Both the position numbers and the translations under genes were made by a program. From positions 1,597,501 to 1,661,500 of the forward strand of contig CAUEEP010000926.1 in the NCBI GenBank assembly GCA_958450365.1: a stretch of DNA of 64,000 nt, in the 5' to 3' direction. Source of the stretch: Mesorhabditis belari (taxonomy: Eukaryota > Nematoda > Chromadorea > Rhabditida > Rhabditidae). The notes beneath the pieces are model-generated. The model searched no databases and was not told the DNA's origin. It worked only from the letters and a program-made list of their open reading frames with translations. This document shows positions 43,615 through 55,139 of this stretch, one piece after another; within the stretch, counting starts at the first letter, position 1; every line of letters begins with the position of its first letter.

Positions 43615-45200
43615 TTAGAAGAAACCCTTAGACCTAAAAAACGAAAGGAAAAGGCTTTTCTTCTTTTGAAAATTCAAAAGATAAAGCTTTAACTGATCGA
43701 AAAAGAACTGATATGAACCATATGAAGAAAAACCTTTTTTCTCAACCAATTCTAACGATAGAACTCGAGAATTGTGAGTGTGGTAGGGGAAATCGAAGTG
43801 CAAGAGATTCAAGGAAAAGAGGAGAAGCTCTTCCATAGGGAATCCCCTCGGGAGATCCGATTCCCTATCCGTTGACCCCTCAAAGAATCCTTCTTCTTCT
43901 TCCTCCTTCTTCTCCCGTCCATCAACCATTCCCATTCCACGCACTCCCCCTTTGAAGATCTTTGACATATTGCTTAATATTATTTTCTAGTGATCTAGGA
44001 AATTTGGTTCCTTGAGTTGGGCCTAGTCAAATCAGTCAGATCAAAACAAAGCCAATATTTGCAAGAATTGGACCTCTGCCAAGCTAGAACCCTACCAGAA
44101 AGCCAAGCACAAGCCAAAACCAATATTTTCAACAAACTTTACTGACGCATTAGCGAAAGTCAAGCTTAATCTTTTAAACAATTTAATCCTGGCAAAGATT
44201 AGTCATAAATTTAGGCAGCTTTGAGCAGCTTTACCAGTGTCAAAATGAAACTAGGCAAGTAGTAAGTAAACTAGGCAAGTAGTAGTAATTTAGCTTCTCC
44301 AATAACTAATTCTCTAAGTCTAAGTCCTTTCAAACCAGCAGATCAAACTTATCTAAAGAAATGGCAAGGCGATGCAGTAATTGTAAAAAAGGAATAATCC
44401 CATTTCTCCAGGAAACCACCAAACATATAAGCGCGATGGGAAAAGCAATCACATAAAAATCACTAGTGCGCGGGGAATAGAAAAGAGAAAAAAAAAACGA
44501 AGAAGTAAAGGAAACGGATGGAAGGGGAATTTATTGGAGTAGTCTTCTTCTACTCCTTCGAGTTTCTTCGATATTTTCTTTTCTTTTATGTCCTCTTTTA
44601 TGCTTTCTTCTCTCACAAGGCTTAGGCTTAAAAGTCAACCGAAGAACAGAAAAAAATGGGGGGGAAAAAGAGAGGATGAGAGGAACCTGGAACAGCTCAA
44701 GAGATGACCAATATTTCCTTATTTGATTTATTTGGGGTTTAGACAGTTGAATGAAAACTATAAAAAAAAGAAGCTACAAAAAAGAAGCGGTCTACTAAAG
44801 AAACTTTATGAAATCTAAAAAACAACACTCGAATTGATGAATGGAAAAGTTGAAGAGTTGAGGGTGGAAGAGGAAAACGGGAATGGAGAGGACATCCAAG
44901 GGTACTTTAGAGTAAAAAGTAAAAAGGGAGGAGCTAAATGCGGGGATTGAAGGGAAGGGGGAAGAGTTGTGAAGAGAAAAGAGAAAAGAAGCCGATGGAT
45001 CCAATGAGACTAGCATTAGAGGCCATCGCTTTATAGTTGAATCCACCCCAATAGGGGGCCACTTAGGACCCCCGGGATCTCTTCTCTAGAAAAGTCGGGC
45101 CATATAAAAGACGTTTGGTGGTTGTTCTGTGAATCATTTGGTTGATTGATCACTGTTTCGGATTAACGATTGTTTTTACTATTGCTTGTGGGATTGGTGA
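43615..45200. other. Non-coding stretch
   Basis: No supported gene. A TATA-like CCATATAAAAG at about 45101 and a CCAATAGGGGGCC block at about 45047 look promoter-like, but no exon follows. Purine-rich stretches at 44500-44990 give spurious ORFs. Confidence 0.45.
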
Positions 45201-45212
45201 GCTTTAGGATAC

Positions 45213-45494
45213 TTGTAGGGTTGAGCTGACGACGATACTTGTAGGGTTGGGCTGACGAAGATACTTGTAGGGTTGGGCTGACGACGATACTTGTAGGGTT
45301 GAGCTGACGACGATACTTGTAGGGTTGAGCTGACGACGATACTTGTAGGGTTGAGCTGACGAAGATACTTGTAGGGTTGGGCTGACGACGATACTTGTAG
45401 GGTTGGGCTGACGAAGATACTTGTAGGGTTGGGCTGACGACGATACTTGTAGGGTTGGGCTGACGACGATACTTGTAGGGTTGGGCTGACGACG
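45213..45494. repeat. 26-bp minisatellite
   Basis: Eleven units of GATACTTGTAGGGTTGRGCT plus GACGAM. Two overlapping minus-strand ORFs of more than 100 codons are products of the array. Confidence 0.95.
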
Positions 45495-45848
45495 TTTCGC
45501 TTTCGCAAATTGTATCATTGTGTAGAATTTTTCAAGAATTCTAGATATCTGAAGTTCTGAAGGGTTTAAGAAAAACGAAAAAGTATTCGGAAAAGCGTTC
45601 CACAAGTGTCACAAGACAGCCAATGAGATTCCCGCCACCTAACAATGTTAGAATTGATCCTCTTCCCCAAACATCGAGAAGGAAAATGTTGAACAGAGAT
45701 ATTGTGTTTAATATGCAAAATTTGAAGATAGAAAGAAATAAAGAACAAAAGCAGATATTAGAGAACAATTTTCGAGTGCGCAGCTCAAGCAATTTGGGCT
45801 TTTTTCTTTTTGCAACACCTCCAGCAATCGGCCGATGTTATCCAATGG

Positions 45849-46066
45849 AATTGCTAACTTTTTTGAAAGATAAAAACAAATGACACTTAAATCTAGTGAA
45901 TAAGACTTAAGGAAACTATCAATTTTGATCATTCCATCATCGCAAATGTGTTAAAAGAAAGTCTAATTAGACACCTATCTAGTTAGACAGTTTTCAGTGT
46001 CTCTATTGAAGTCTTATCCACTAGGTTTAAGTGTCATTTGTTTTTATCTTTCAAAAAAGTTAGCAA
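45849..46066. repeat. Foldback sharing arms with 46008-46231
   Basis: Segments 45849-45905 and about 46012-46066 are inverted (TTTTTGAAAGATAAAAACAA). The region 45849-46000 is also a direct copy of about 46170-46300. Confidence 0.82.
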
Positions 46067-46231
46067 TAAGCAAAGTTAGCGAACCCGCAATCTTTCGCTT
46101 GCCGGGCGAATGCTCTACCAATGAGCTACACGTGTTTCAATGCCGCCAAAGTACCGCTAACTTTGCTAATTGCTAACTTTTTTGAAAGATAAAAACAAAT
46201 GACACTTAAATCTAGTGAATAAGATTTAAGA
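46008..46231. mobile_element. Foldback with a tRNA-like loop
   Basis: Arms 46008-46081 and 46153-46231 are inverted copies that end in GCAAAGTTAGCG. The 71-nt loop between them is a tRNA-like sequence on the minus strand, so the loop is almost exactly one tRNA long. Confidence 0.85.
46079..46152 (-). other. tRNA-like loop sequence, family T2
   Basis: Minus strand: A-box-like TAGCTCATTGGTAGAGC, an anticodon arm TTCGC-CCGGCAA-GCGAA (5-bp stem, 7-nt loop) and GGGTTCG of a B box that runs into the arm. About 65 nt match 47265-47330 on the plus strand. Confidence 0.72.
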
Positions 46232-46301
46232 AAATTATGAATTTTGATCATTCCATCATCGCAAATGTGTTAAAAGAAAATCTAGTTAGACACCTATCTA
46301 T

Positions 46302-46824
46302 TAGGTTGATGCATAAGTGTTTTTGTTCCTTTTCGTCTGCCGTTTCAAGCCAACAAATGCACCAATTAAACTACGGTTGATTTCATTAGAAAAAGCAATT
46401 ATTTTTCTGCAAAATAACATTAAAACGGGTTTAAAAATATTTAATGCCTGGATTTTCTTGAGAGTATGAAGTCGGGTAGTCAAAAAGGGCTAACTCGATG
46501 ATGCGGTTTAGACACCTTAGCTAAAGAAAACCTATCTTCGTGTCAATAGATAAAAGATAGAGAAAAAAAACGTTATGATATTTCGCCAAAATTTCAGGGA
46601 AATTCATTCAGCCAATTTTTCCGTAGAGTTTTTTATAGATTTTTACGAAAAAGGCGTTTTTCACTCTCGAATTTGCTTGAAAGTGAACCGAAATTCATTT
46701 TAAAAGATGCAAATTGAACAAAAAAAAACACTTTTTTTTTTAGAGCAAACTATAGATTAATTGGTGAATTTGTTACTTTTTAACGGAAGTACGAAAAAAA
46801 CGAAAAGACTTATGCATCAACCTA
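46302..46824. mobile_element. Mariner-type MITE, family B, copy 2
   Basis: Ends TTAGGTTGATGCATAAGT and inverse. It interrupts the direct copy of 45849-46000: the uninterrupted sequence ACCTATCTAGTTAGACAG is at 45973-45990, and here TATCTA is present on both sides of the insert. Confidence 0.88.
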
Positions 46825-47027
46825 TCTAGTTAGACAGTTTTCAGCGTCTCTATTGAAATTCGCTCTTCGGAATGCGGAATTTGTAAAGGTTCGAAAACGC
46901 GCAAAAATTTCAATGGACACCTCAAAACTCTCAATGAGTGGTCAGGGGTTGATTCAAAAGTGACAAGAGAAATTCGGCATTTTGAAGGGGAAAAGAGAGG
47001 GTCGGGAAATCGGAGACTCTTCTCGAT

Positions 47028-47076
47028 AGCCTCAGCCTCAGCCTCAGCCTCAGCCTTAGCCTCAGCCTCAGCCTCT
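47028..47076. repeat. CAGCCT hexamer repeat
   Basis: Eight units, one variant. Confidence 0.9.
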
Positions 47077-47267
47077 CCCCCTCATAGACATCCCCTCCCT
47101 CCCTATCCTCCCCCACTTTTTCTCTCTTTCAAGAAAAGCGACCCTCACCCTCTCCACCCCCTTTTCCTCCTCAAAACAGAAATACGATGCTGCTATGAAA
47201 TGCAGAAATCAGCGAGATTTCTGTGCCCCATTTTAATATAAAATGTAATGGCAGTAAGGCATACTTT

Positions 47268-47351
47268 GGCGGCATTGAAACACGCGTAGCTCATTGGTAG
47301 AGCGTTCGCCTGGCAAGCGAAAGATTGCGGTTCGAATCCCGGTGCCGACTA
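47268..47351 (+). other. tRNA-like sequence, family T2
   Basis: GGCGGCA (47269-47275) can pair at six of seven positions with TGCCGAC (47343-47349). The D arm GCTC...GAGC and an anticodon arm TTCGC-CTGGCAA-GCGAA (anticodon GGC by position) are well formed, and the B box GGTTCGAATCC is perfect. About 12 nt (TTGAAACACGCG) separate the acceptor strand from the D arm, which a normal tRNA does not have, and the T stem is imperfect. Related to 46079-46152. Confidence 0.65.
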
Positions 47352-49100
47352 TGTTTTGTATTCTTAGCCCCAACTCAGAAAATGCCCAAAATGCTCAACC
47401 AGGCCCGTATCCAGGATTTCGATGTTTTTGAGAGAATCGCTAGAGCTTTGTGCTCAAATTTGGGGTTTCACGACTTTTTTGCGTCTATGCCCAGCTTTGA
47501 GTCCCTCTAGCTCGCTCCACAAGCTTTAAATCGGATTTTAGCTCAGAAGTTTTATGTAAACCGACACGGAGAATCGATTGGTTAGAAGTGGATAACGGCT
47601 AAGGGTCTAAAACCTTCTCCCCCCTAAAATGCAAATTTTTACGAGTGTATTTCATTTTAGAAAAATTTTATTATAGCCATAGTGTAGGCTGAAGATTTTG
47701 CTAAATTTTCTTCTTTGAGTATAAATTGAATGGGCGCTAGTGAGACAGAGTGAGACAGACATCACTAAAGACAAAGCTTTAGTGATTCTCCCAAAAACAC
47801 CAAAATCCTGGCTTGGATAAGCGTAAGAATAAGCGAAAAGCACTTACATCTTTCATCTTTAAGTTTTCGTATCTGTCACTTACAAAACTGAAACTAAACC
47901 TTAAATAACATTTACAAGGCTTTACTTTGAATATGAAGCTTTTAAGATTAGATTTTGATTTTGAGCAAAATCTAAGCATTGTTAGTATTGCACATTTTTC
48001 TCGGATGTTGACGAGATTTTTTCGGTTCTTCCCATTAACTTTCGTTCTTGTCAAGCAGTTTTTTTCTGAACTCAAATACTTTTCCTATATTCTTAACAAA
48101 TCGTGGACACATTTTCAAACTCTTATTTCGATCTTTCAAATGGAAACTTGTAAGCAAAAACCCACGAAAGTCTTGGTGGCGGCCATCACGCTCTGTCGGC
48201 TGCACACTGAGGCACTCCGGCTGCGCTGAAAAATTGAGAAATTTGAAGAAATTTGAAGGAAATTTGGCACTTGGAAATGTTCGATAAATCATTAAAATTG
48301 AATATTTGAAAAGGTGATCATTAAAATTTTGAAGTAATAAAACCTGAAGAAATAAAACCTGTGGATGATCTTTGCGACCGAAAAACCGGGATGGTCTGGG
48401 CATTTGGATGGGATGGTCTGGGCAAATTAAATGAAAATCAGCGATTAGAATTGAAAATAGAGATTCGGAATGAAATGCTCAAATCTTTTTCCACAAAATG
48501 TTCGATATTTTGGAACAAATATGAAGTGGTGGGTGGGGGAAGGGAAAGGGGAAAAGAGTCAGAGTCAGGCTGAGTCAGAAATCTCATAAAAATTTTGACG
48601 AGATGCGGGACCTCTTCAGTCTACATTTACTTTTGATATAGAAACACCGGAAGATCACTGTGAAATAGAGGAAAGGCTGAATATCTTTTACAAAAAAGAC
48701 ACACAAAAGGCAAATATTTGAATGGAAAAATGGTGATTGCCCTTTGGCGGTAGAGAGAAATGAGGTGGGAGTTGAGAGTGACTCAGCCAGCATTTTGACC
48801 CCACGTGTGTGGCTTTGGAAAGATCTAGGTTACAGGTTTATGGTAAAATATCATGATAAAATATATAATATCATGATAAAATGTTTGTTATAAAAGGTTT
48901 ATTATAATAAAAGTACACTCCAAAGCCCGTGCTTTCACGTTTAACTCTTGCAAGTAAAGGGCAAAGGGAAATCACCCTTTTTCCTTGCACTCTTGCAAGT
49001 TGTTCATTTAAACCAGTGAGACACAAGATTCAATTAAGCTGAAAAGCTTCATTATATTAGAACGAGTTTGAGTTAACTCTCTCTCGAGTAAGGAAATCAA
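47352..49100. other. Non-coding stretch
   Basis: No gene supported. Several overlapping ORFs at 47780-48400 on both strands lack splice or domain signals. Confidence 0.5.
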
Positions 49101-49106
49101 GTGCTA

Positions 49107-49220
49107 GTGCTTTGTGGTTTAGTGGTTGCCCGGTAAGCTTGCCCACAGTTGCCCGGTAAGCTTGCCCACAGTTGCCCGGTAAGCTAAAGGTTCGAGCAGG
49201 TTCGAGTCCCGGCTAAGCAC
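49107..49220 (+). other. tRNA-like gene with an internal tandem expansion
   Basis: GTGCTTT at the start pairs with TAAGCAC at the end at six of seven positions. The A box TGGTTTAGTGG and a perfect B box GGTTCGAGTCC are present. Between them the 23-nt segment TTGCCCGGTAAGCTTGCCCA plus CAG is repeated, so the anticodon-arm region occurs three times. Removing two units leaves about 68 nt, near tRNA size. Confidence 0.65.
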
Positions 49221-50018
49221 AAGTTTTTGATCTGGCCTAGTTTCAACTTTTGCTATCAGTTTTAAAAAGCAATTTTTTCTATCCCTGCCTGACTTTACTA
49301 CACTATTTTAATTTCTAGACTTTTCAGAAGCTCCAGATTTAGGCTGATTCTTGGCCGATTTCTCTGAAATCTTGTCTATAGTGAGAAATCGACATTTTCA
49401 GCTATATTCTAGACAAAATTCCAGAACAACCGACTCAGAAACGGCCGAGAAAACGAAAGTGGAATTTTTTTGATTTGGTTTGGCTTGACATTTTCCCATT
49501 TTCAAACTACCCTGTTTTCAACAATTATTTAATATAGATAGAAGATGTAAATGTCAATAGATAAAGCCATCAACAATTGCAAGATGTTAAACGTTTAGGC
49601 AAACTTCCAAAAATTTTACCCACAACAAACATTCCTTTGATGATGAAATTATAAAGGTAAAGAAAAAGAGGAAAACTTTCATGTCTATTGATATGAAAAA
49701 GGAAGAAGTTGAGAAGTGACGCATCAAGAAATTCCTTTTGATTCACTCAGATGAACACCACAGAATTTAGATACAAAAGAAATAACTTTTGGAGTTGAAA
49801 GCTGAAAAGGAGAGTTCAAAAAGATAAAAAACTTAGTTGAAAGCTGAAAAGGAGAGTTCAAAAAAACAAAAAAACTTAGTTGAAAGCTTTAAAATCGAAA
49901 GAAAAATGATAAAAGTAAAGTTGTAAATCAAACTTTAACACTAAAAGCTGAAAAGTTTCGTAAAATTTTGTTACTAAAAGAGTTGATGAAAGTTTGTTAC
50001 TAAAATTTTGTTACTAAA
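49221..50018. other. Non-coding stretch
   Basis: AT-rich, with short internal repeats of AAGCTGAAAAGGAGAGTTC near 49800-49850. No gene seen. Confidence 0.5.
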
Positions 50019-50493
50019 GAGTTGATGAAAGTTTTTTTTGAGCTCAACTGGCTGCGATCTAGTGAAAACCATTGTAAAACGAGGCGGATTTACGGGTTTT
50101 AAAGCGAAACAAAAAAAAAAACTAATTTCTATTATACTACACAAGCTTAAAAGCTCAACAATCACTTTTTTTTTCGAGAAAAGCCGTTTTCTCGCCGGTT
50201 TTGAATAGCATCGCGGCGCGAACTATTCTCAACCGTTCATCATGTTCTCTTAGAACATCTACTCGTCATTTAAACGTTGCTTTCCTCAGAGGGGTCGACG
50301 TTTATACCTTCATTTCGCTTTAGCAGAACAATACTTTTTGTTGTGTTTTCTCTTTCGAGCGTAAAGCTTTTGGCTAATCGGGAATGATTTTTGAAGTTTT
50401 GAGTTGATGAAAGTTTTTTTTGAGCTCAACTGGCTGCGATCTAGTGAAAACCATTGTAAAACGAGGCGGATTTACGGGTTTTAAAGCGAAACA
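50019..50493. repeat. Direct repeats bracketing a hairpin cluster
   Basis: About 92 bp at 50019-50111 recur at 50401-50493 (GAGCTCAACTGGCTGCGATC, TTACGGGTTTTAAAGCGAAA). Between them, 50165-50320 has four consecutive hairpins. Confidence 0.88.
50165..50320. other. Cluster of four stable hairpins, possible structured RNA
   Basis: In order on the plus strand: CGAGAAAA-GCCG-TTTTCTCG; a bulged stem CGGTT..GAATAG/CTATTC..AACCG around a GC-rich loop; ATGTTCT-CTT-AGAACAT; and AAACGT/ACGTTT around a 20-nt loop. Local GC is higher than in the flanks. I do not recognise an RNA family. Confidence 0.45.
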
Positions 50494-53400
50494 AACAAAC
50501 GAATTTCTATTTTCTATTACTTATTTTGTTTTTATTGTTTCATTGAAATTTTTTCGGTAAAGTTCATAAAACTTTTTGCTCAAAAGAAGGTTTTGAAATT
50601 TAGATGAAAAGAGATTTTGAAATTTAACTGAAAAGAGGTTTCAAAATGGAAACTTTGTTATTGTTCAATTTTTTCTTTGTTTGTTTTGTTTGTTTTGTTT
50701 GTTTTGTTGTTTTGTTGTTCAATTTGTTCAATTTTTGTTTTTCTTTTATTTCGAATACAAATTTGCTAAACAAAGAGTGATTTGAAAGCACTTGTAGAAG
50801 ATGTAGAAGTAAAAGTAGAAGTAGAAGATGAAAAGGGAAAGAATTATCTTGAATTATCTTGAAATATCTTGAAATATCTTGAAATAACTTGAAATATCTT
50901 GAAAATTCATGTTTTACTCTTGTTTTTAAGCCCAAGTTGAACAGCAAAGCTTTTCATGGTTTTTGAGCTGTTTTGATTCCAAAAAAAAAGCTTGATCTCT
51001 CAATAAATGGGTCGAGTTCTTAGAAAAATGAATCTAAAGTTTTTTTGGCCATGCAATGATCATAGGAGAGTGAAAAAAGCAAAAGAAAATTGAATAGAGT
51101 GAGAGAGTGGAGTGAAAAAGAAAATTCGAACACTAGTACCCATTTTTTTTCCTCTTCATTTTGTAGTCTTCGATTTCATGTTTTTAAACAGAAGTTGAAC
51201 AGCTAAGCTTTTCATGGTTTTTGAGCTGTTTTGATTCTAAAAAAAAGCCTTATCTGATCTGACTTGACCTTGTCTGAATCTACTTTGGTTTTGATCAAAA
51301 GATATACAAAATTCACATGATTTACATGATTCAAAGTTCTGGCATAAGCAAGCGGATTTACTTTGCGAAATGGAAAATTTTAAACTAAATCTGAGCAAAG
51401 GTGGTACGTCGTTATGGCTTCTGAATTGATCACCGCTAATGCTCTGGCATTGCATTGCAGGTATGATTGCTTTGACATGCAATCTGCTGAAAAGGTGTAG
51501 CCGTAATTCTCGCGTCCCCTGCGCATTCTGTGCATGGAAACGAGTTCTGTATTTGGATATGTTCGTCGAGCGTCTGCTCCGAAGAGTTAAACATTTTCCA
51601 AAGAGCAATATCAAAATGAATAGCAAAAAGTCTGTTGAAAGTCTGTTTAAATTTTAGCTCAGTGTTCGACTTTCTGAATTGAATCCTCTTTGAGTTCTTA
51701 GAATCTTAGAATTCTTAGATTTAAATCGAATTTGAAAGAAGTAAAACAAAATTTACAAAGAAAATGTAGGTCGAGTTCTTAGAAAAATGAATCAAAAGTT
51801 TTTTTTTGCGCTATGCAATGATCATAGGAGAGTGAAAAAAGCAAAAAAAAAGGCAAAAAAAGCAAAAGAAAATCTCTCAATACATGGGTTTCTATTGAAT
51901 AGAGTGAGAGAGTGGAGTGAAAAAGAAAATACAAACACTAGTACCCATTTTTTTTCCTCTTCATTTTGTAGTCTTCGATTTCCCAATTCATTTCTTTCTC
52001 GAAAAAAAAATGTTGCCAAGTGAGAAATGTCGAGTTTTTTTTTTCTTTGGTCAGTTGCAAAAGAATTTTGACCCAAATCTTGATATAGGATGTTCAATAT
52101 TTGTGAAGATTTTTGAGCTCGCAAATCATTTAGCTCTTTCAAAATTGGTTTATGAAGGAAATCGCGAAGAAAGCATTGTGAAGCAAAAGCAAAGCAGTTC
52201 GAAAAAAAAACTCGATTTGTTGTGCGAAAAAGCGACTCATTGAAACTCGATCACTAAATGACACCTGAATGAGGTCAGAATTAGCTATTCTTTTTCTTAA
52301 TGATAAGAAATTCTTCACTATTTTCATTTTTGACTAACGTTTTCGACATTTTCACTAACGGTTTTCGTTTTTGACTAACAGTTTTCGTTTTCCACTAACT
52401 TTTTCGATGTTTTCACTAACAGTTTTCGAATCTACGGGTTAAAAATTAAAAACTAAAACATTAAAAATGTTAGAATCATGTTTCAGTATTGATTTTTTCA
52501 AGAAAACTTAAGATAAATTTATGACAAACTCAATTTTTCCGATCTCCGTGCCACAGTGAGCGCTTTCCAAGTGATTTTCTAGATAAAGATCAACGCGAAA
52601 AGCAATAATTTTCAAAAAAAATGTGACTTAAACTAAAGTTAAAGTATGCTTTTGATATTTTTGTTTCTTTTTTTAGCATTAAACTTGTACAAAATGAGCT
52701 CTAAACCCATTGATTTGTGGGAAATAATTACCGTATTTTCTCTAATAGTAGTGCACATCCAGAGCGTCGCCTAAATTCCTCGAAATCTCGAGAACCGCTT
52801 AACAGAACCTATCGATGTGGGGTCGGAAAATGTAGCTGACGATGAGATCTAGTGGGGGGATTAGAGTGTTGAGCTTCTGCAAAAGCTTGGAAACTGTAAA
52901 ATAGTCACCAACTCAGCTCCCTGGGGTAAGCCTAAGCCTACCCCAGCCTACCACTACTATTAGAGAAAATACGGTAGTAGTAATCTATTGACTTTCATAA
53001 ATATTGAAAACTCCGATAGAATTCTTGATAGAATTCTTGATAGAATCCATCGATCCATCAAAATAAAGATATTTTACCGTATCGACTCCGATTCAAAAGC
53101 GAAAAAAGGTTTACTAATGTTATTTCAATGTAATTCATTTAAATGTAATCCTATGATTTATCAGAGATAATATATAGTCAAAAATAAACTAAATCAGCCT
53201 TTCAAAAACCCCGTAAAAGTTGTATGTTTTATCAAAAAAAAAACAGGAAAAAAAAAAGCCAAACAAAAAATTCACGTCGAAAAAATTCGTATTCGAGTGA
53301 GTGAGAGTGGCCAAAAGGCAGAGAAAAGGCCCCACAATTGTTCTGTTTTCTCCTTTCTCTTTTTCTCATCTTTTCATTTTCAACTCCTCTCAATTTCCCC

Positions 53401-53680
53401 AATATTTCCTTGATGCCGTTAAACGCTTTTTTTTTTTTGCCCAACTCCAGCTCAAAAGGCACATTTTTCTGCAATTTTCCGCCTCCAGCTCTGCTCTGTG
53501 CATGTGCCAAAGTTTCCTCTTTTCTATTCAGCTCAAAAATCTCTCTTCATTTGATTGAACAAAAAACGTTGAGTGACATTCAAAAGATTCATCCTCATTC
53601 ACCCATTTTTCATGGTCTTTAGGAGAGTTTTTAGATCGGTGATGGGTGAAAAAAAAAATCTAACTGGCTTAGACTAGATT
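50494..53680. other. Non-coding stretch with duplicated blocks
   Basis: About 170 bp at 51012-51178 recur at 51775-51980 (CAATGATCATAGGAGAGTGA). About 50 bp at 50937-50985 recur at 51187-51238 (GCTTTTCATGGTTTTTGAGC). A TTTG/TTTTG tract lies at 50670-50720. Otherwise no gene seen. Confidence 0.6.
52729..52976. mobile_element. MITE family D, short copy
   Basis: 248 bp with ends TACCGTATTTTCTCTAATAG and inverse; TA at both sides. Confidence 0.88.
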
Positions 53681-53682
53681 TC

Positions 53683-53795
53683 AATATCAATTCAATTCAA
53701 TTTGATATTCAATTGATATTCAATTGATATTTGAATTCGATTGATATTCAATTGATATTTGAATTCAATTGATATTTGAATTCAATTGATACATT
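53683..53795. repeat. GATATTCAATT / GATATTTGAATTC tandem repeat
   Basis: Irregular 12-19-bp units, AT only apart from single G and C positions. Confidence 0.85.
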
Positions 53796-54035
53796 TCAAT
53801 TAAACCATTAGTTATTGGGGTTATGTTTCCGAGAAGAGAGTGAAAGTGAATGGGTGGAAAGGTGCCTAGTTTGTCAGAGTCTCAAAAATGTCAGAGTAGC
53901 ATAAAGTTCCAATATTGTTAAAGAACAAAATTCGTTAACAAGTAGTATTTACTTATCATAGTTAATACAGAATCACTGAAGACAAGTGATCAAGCCTAGG
54001 GTCAGTTCATCTAGAACTTGGTGATCAGTTCTACC

Positions 54036-54215
54036 ATCCTGGACGCGGACTAGGCAGTCTACTTGATGATTTTAGATTTTAGATTTAGATTTTCGATTTA
54101 GATTTAGATTTTAGATTTAGATTTAGATTTTAGATTAGATTTTAGATTTAGATTTTAGAATTAATAGACTTACTGTTTTATCAGTAGCCAGCCTTATACT
54201 TATAATTTATAAGTA
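54036..54215. repeat. Compound repeat: 35-bp head, GATTTTAGATTTA array, tail (copy 1)
   Basis: Head TCCTGGACGCGGACTAGGCA, a 13-bp AT array, and tail TTACTGTTTTATCAGTAGCC followed by AGCCTTATACTT. The same order occurs at 55725-55900. Confidence 0.9.
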
Positions 54216-55139
54216 CAAAATCTTTTTATAAAAAATAAAGCAAATTTATGAGGAGATTATCCAAATCGAGAGTATTTTCGATGAGATACTGGCTGAAATC
54301 TAGGATGAAGAAATAGGATTCAAACAGCTAAACTCTGATAGGGTAAACCTAGCTGGGCTTTGGCTATTTCAAGGTAAAAATCTAGTACCCTTGTAATCTG
54401 ATGGCAAGGTACCCAACAAATCGGTTCTAGGAATAGAAATACTAGCTAACAAGCAGAACAAGTTCTAAAAAGCAAAACAAAAGGCATATCTGTAAAGTTG
54501 CTGAGTGTTCTGGGGCAAGAAGAAGCCAAGAGCCATCCCACAAGGCATATGGTTTGGATTATTTGTGGGGGAAGTGCCTCTTCCAGTTCCAGCTTGATCT
54601 CTTTCCACATCTTGATGTTTATCTATCTATTCCTGTCTCTGTTATTTTTAGAGTTACTAAAATCTATTTGAAAATCTTTTTTTAATATTGGCTTTTGATA
54701 TCTTTTGATATCTTTTGATAATCGATAGCTTTGGAATTTGGCATTGAAAAGGAAATCGAGCAGAGATATGAAAGAAAATCGGGTATGATAAGCGGTGATA
54801 AGCAAGAAAAAAGGAGTAATTTGACTGATAAAATAAAAATAATCTTTATCTATTTAAGATTAATAATCTATACTATACTTGATAGAAAAAAAAGGAAGGG
54901 GATTAATGAAAGAATGGGTGGAGGGGAGCCATCCCCCAGCCTTCCCTCAGCCTTTCCCCCCAATCTATTCACAAGCCGGCCAATCAAATTCCCCTCATCT
55001 CCCCTTCCATTCTCCACACACATTTCAAATAGTTTCATTTTCAACACACGAAACCAAATCCTGTCAATGCAATAAAATTTCCGACTTTTATATTTATGGG
55101 AATTATTGAACAGAATAGGAAAAAGGAAGAGCAGAGCAC

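Noticed and set aside
43615..43968. 117-codon minus-strand ORF, possible 5' exon of the galectin gene
   Set aside because: The Glu-rich part comes from a CTTCTT repeat; it is not needed to complete the galectin model, which is already full length.
45047..45115. TATA-like and CArG-like motifs
   Set aside because: They look promoter-like, but no coding exon follows on either strand within reach.
45179..45605. Minus-strand ORFs of 109 and 133 codons
   Set aside because: They read a 26-bp minisatellite in two frames; 26 is not a multiple of three and both frames happen to be open.
51394..51600. Minus-strand frame with a plausible-looking 60-codon sequence ending at TAA
   Set aside because: Upstream acceptor is poor, no partner exons were found, another frame is open over the same span, and I recognise no domain.
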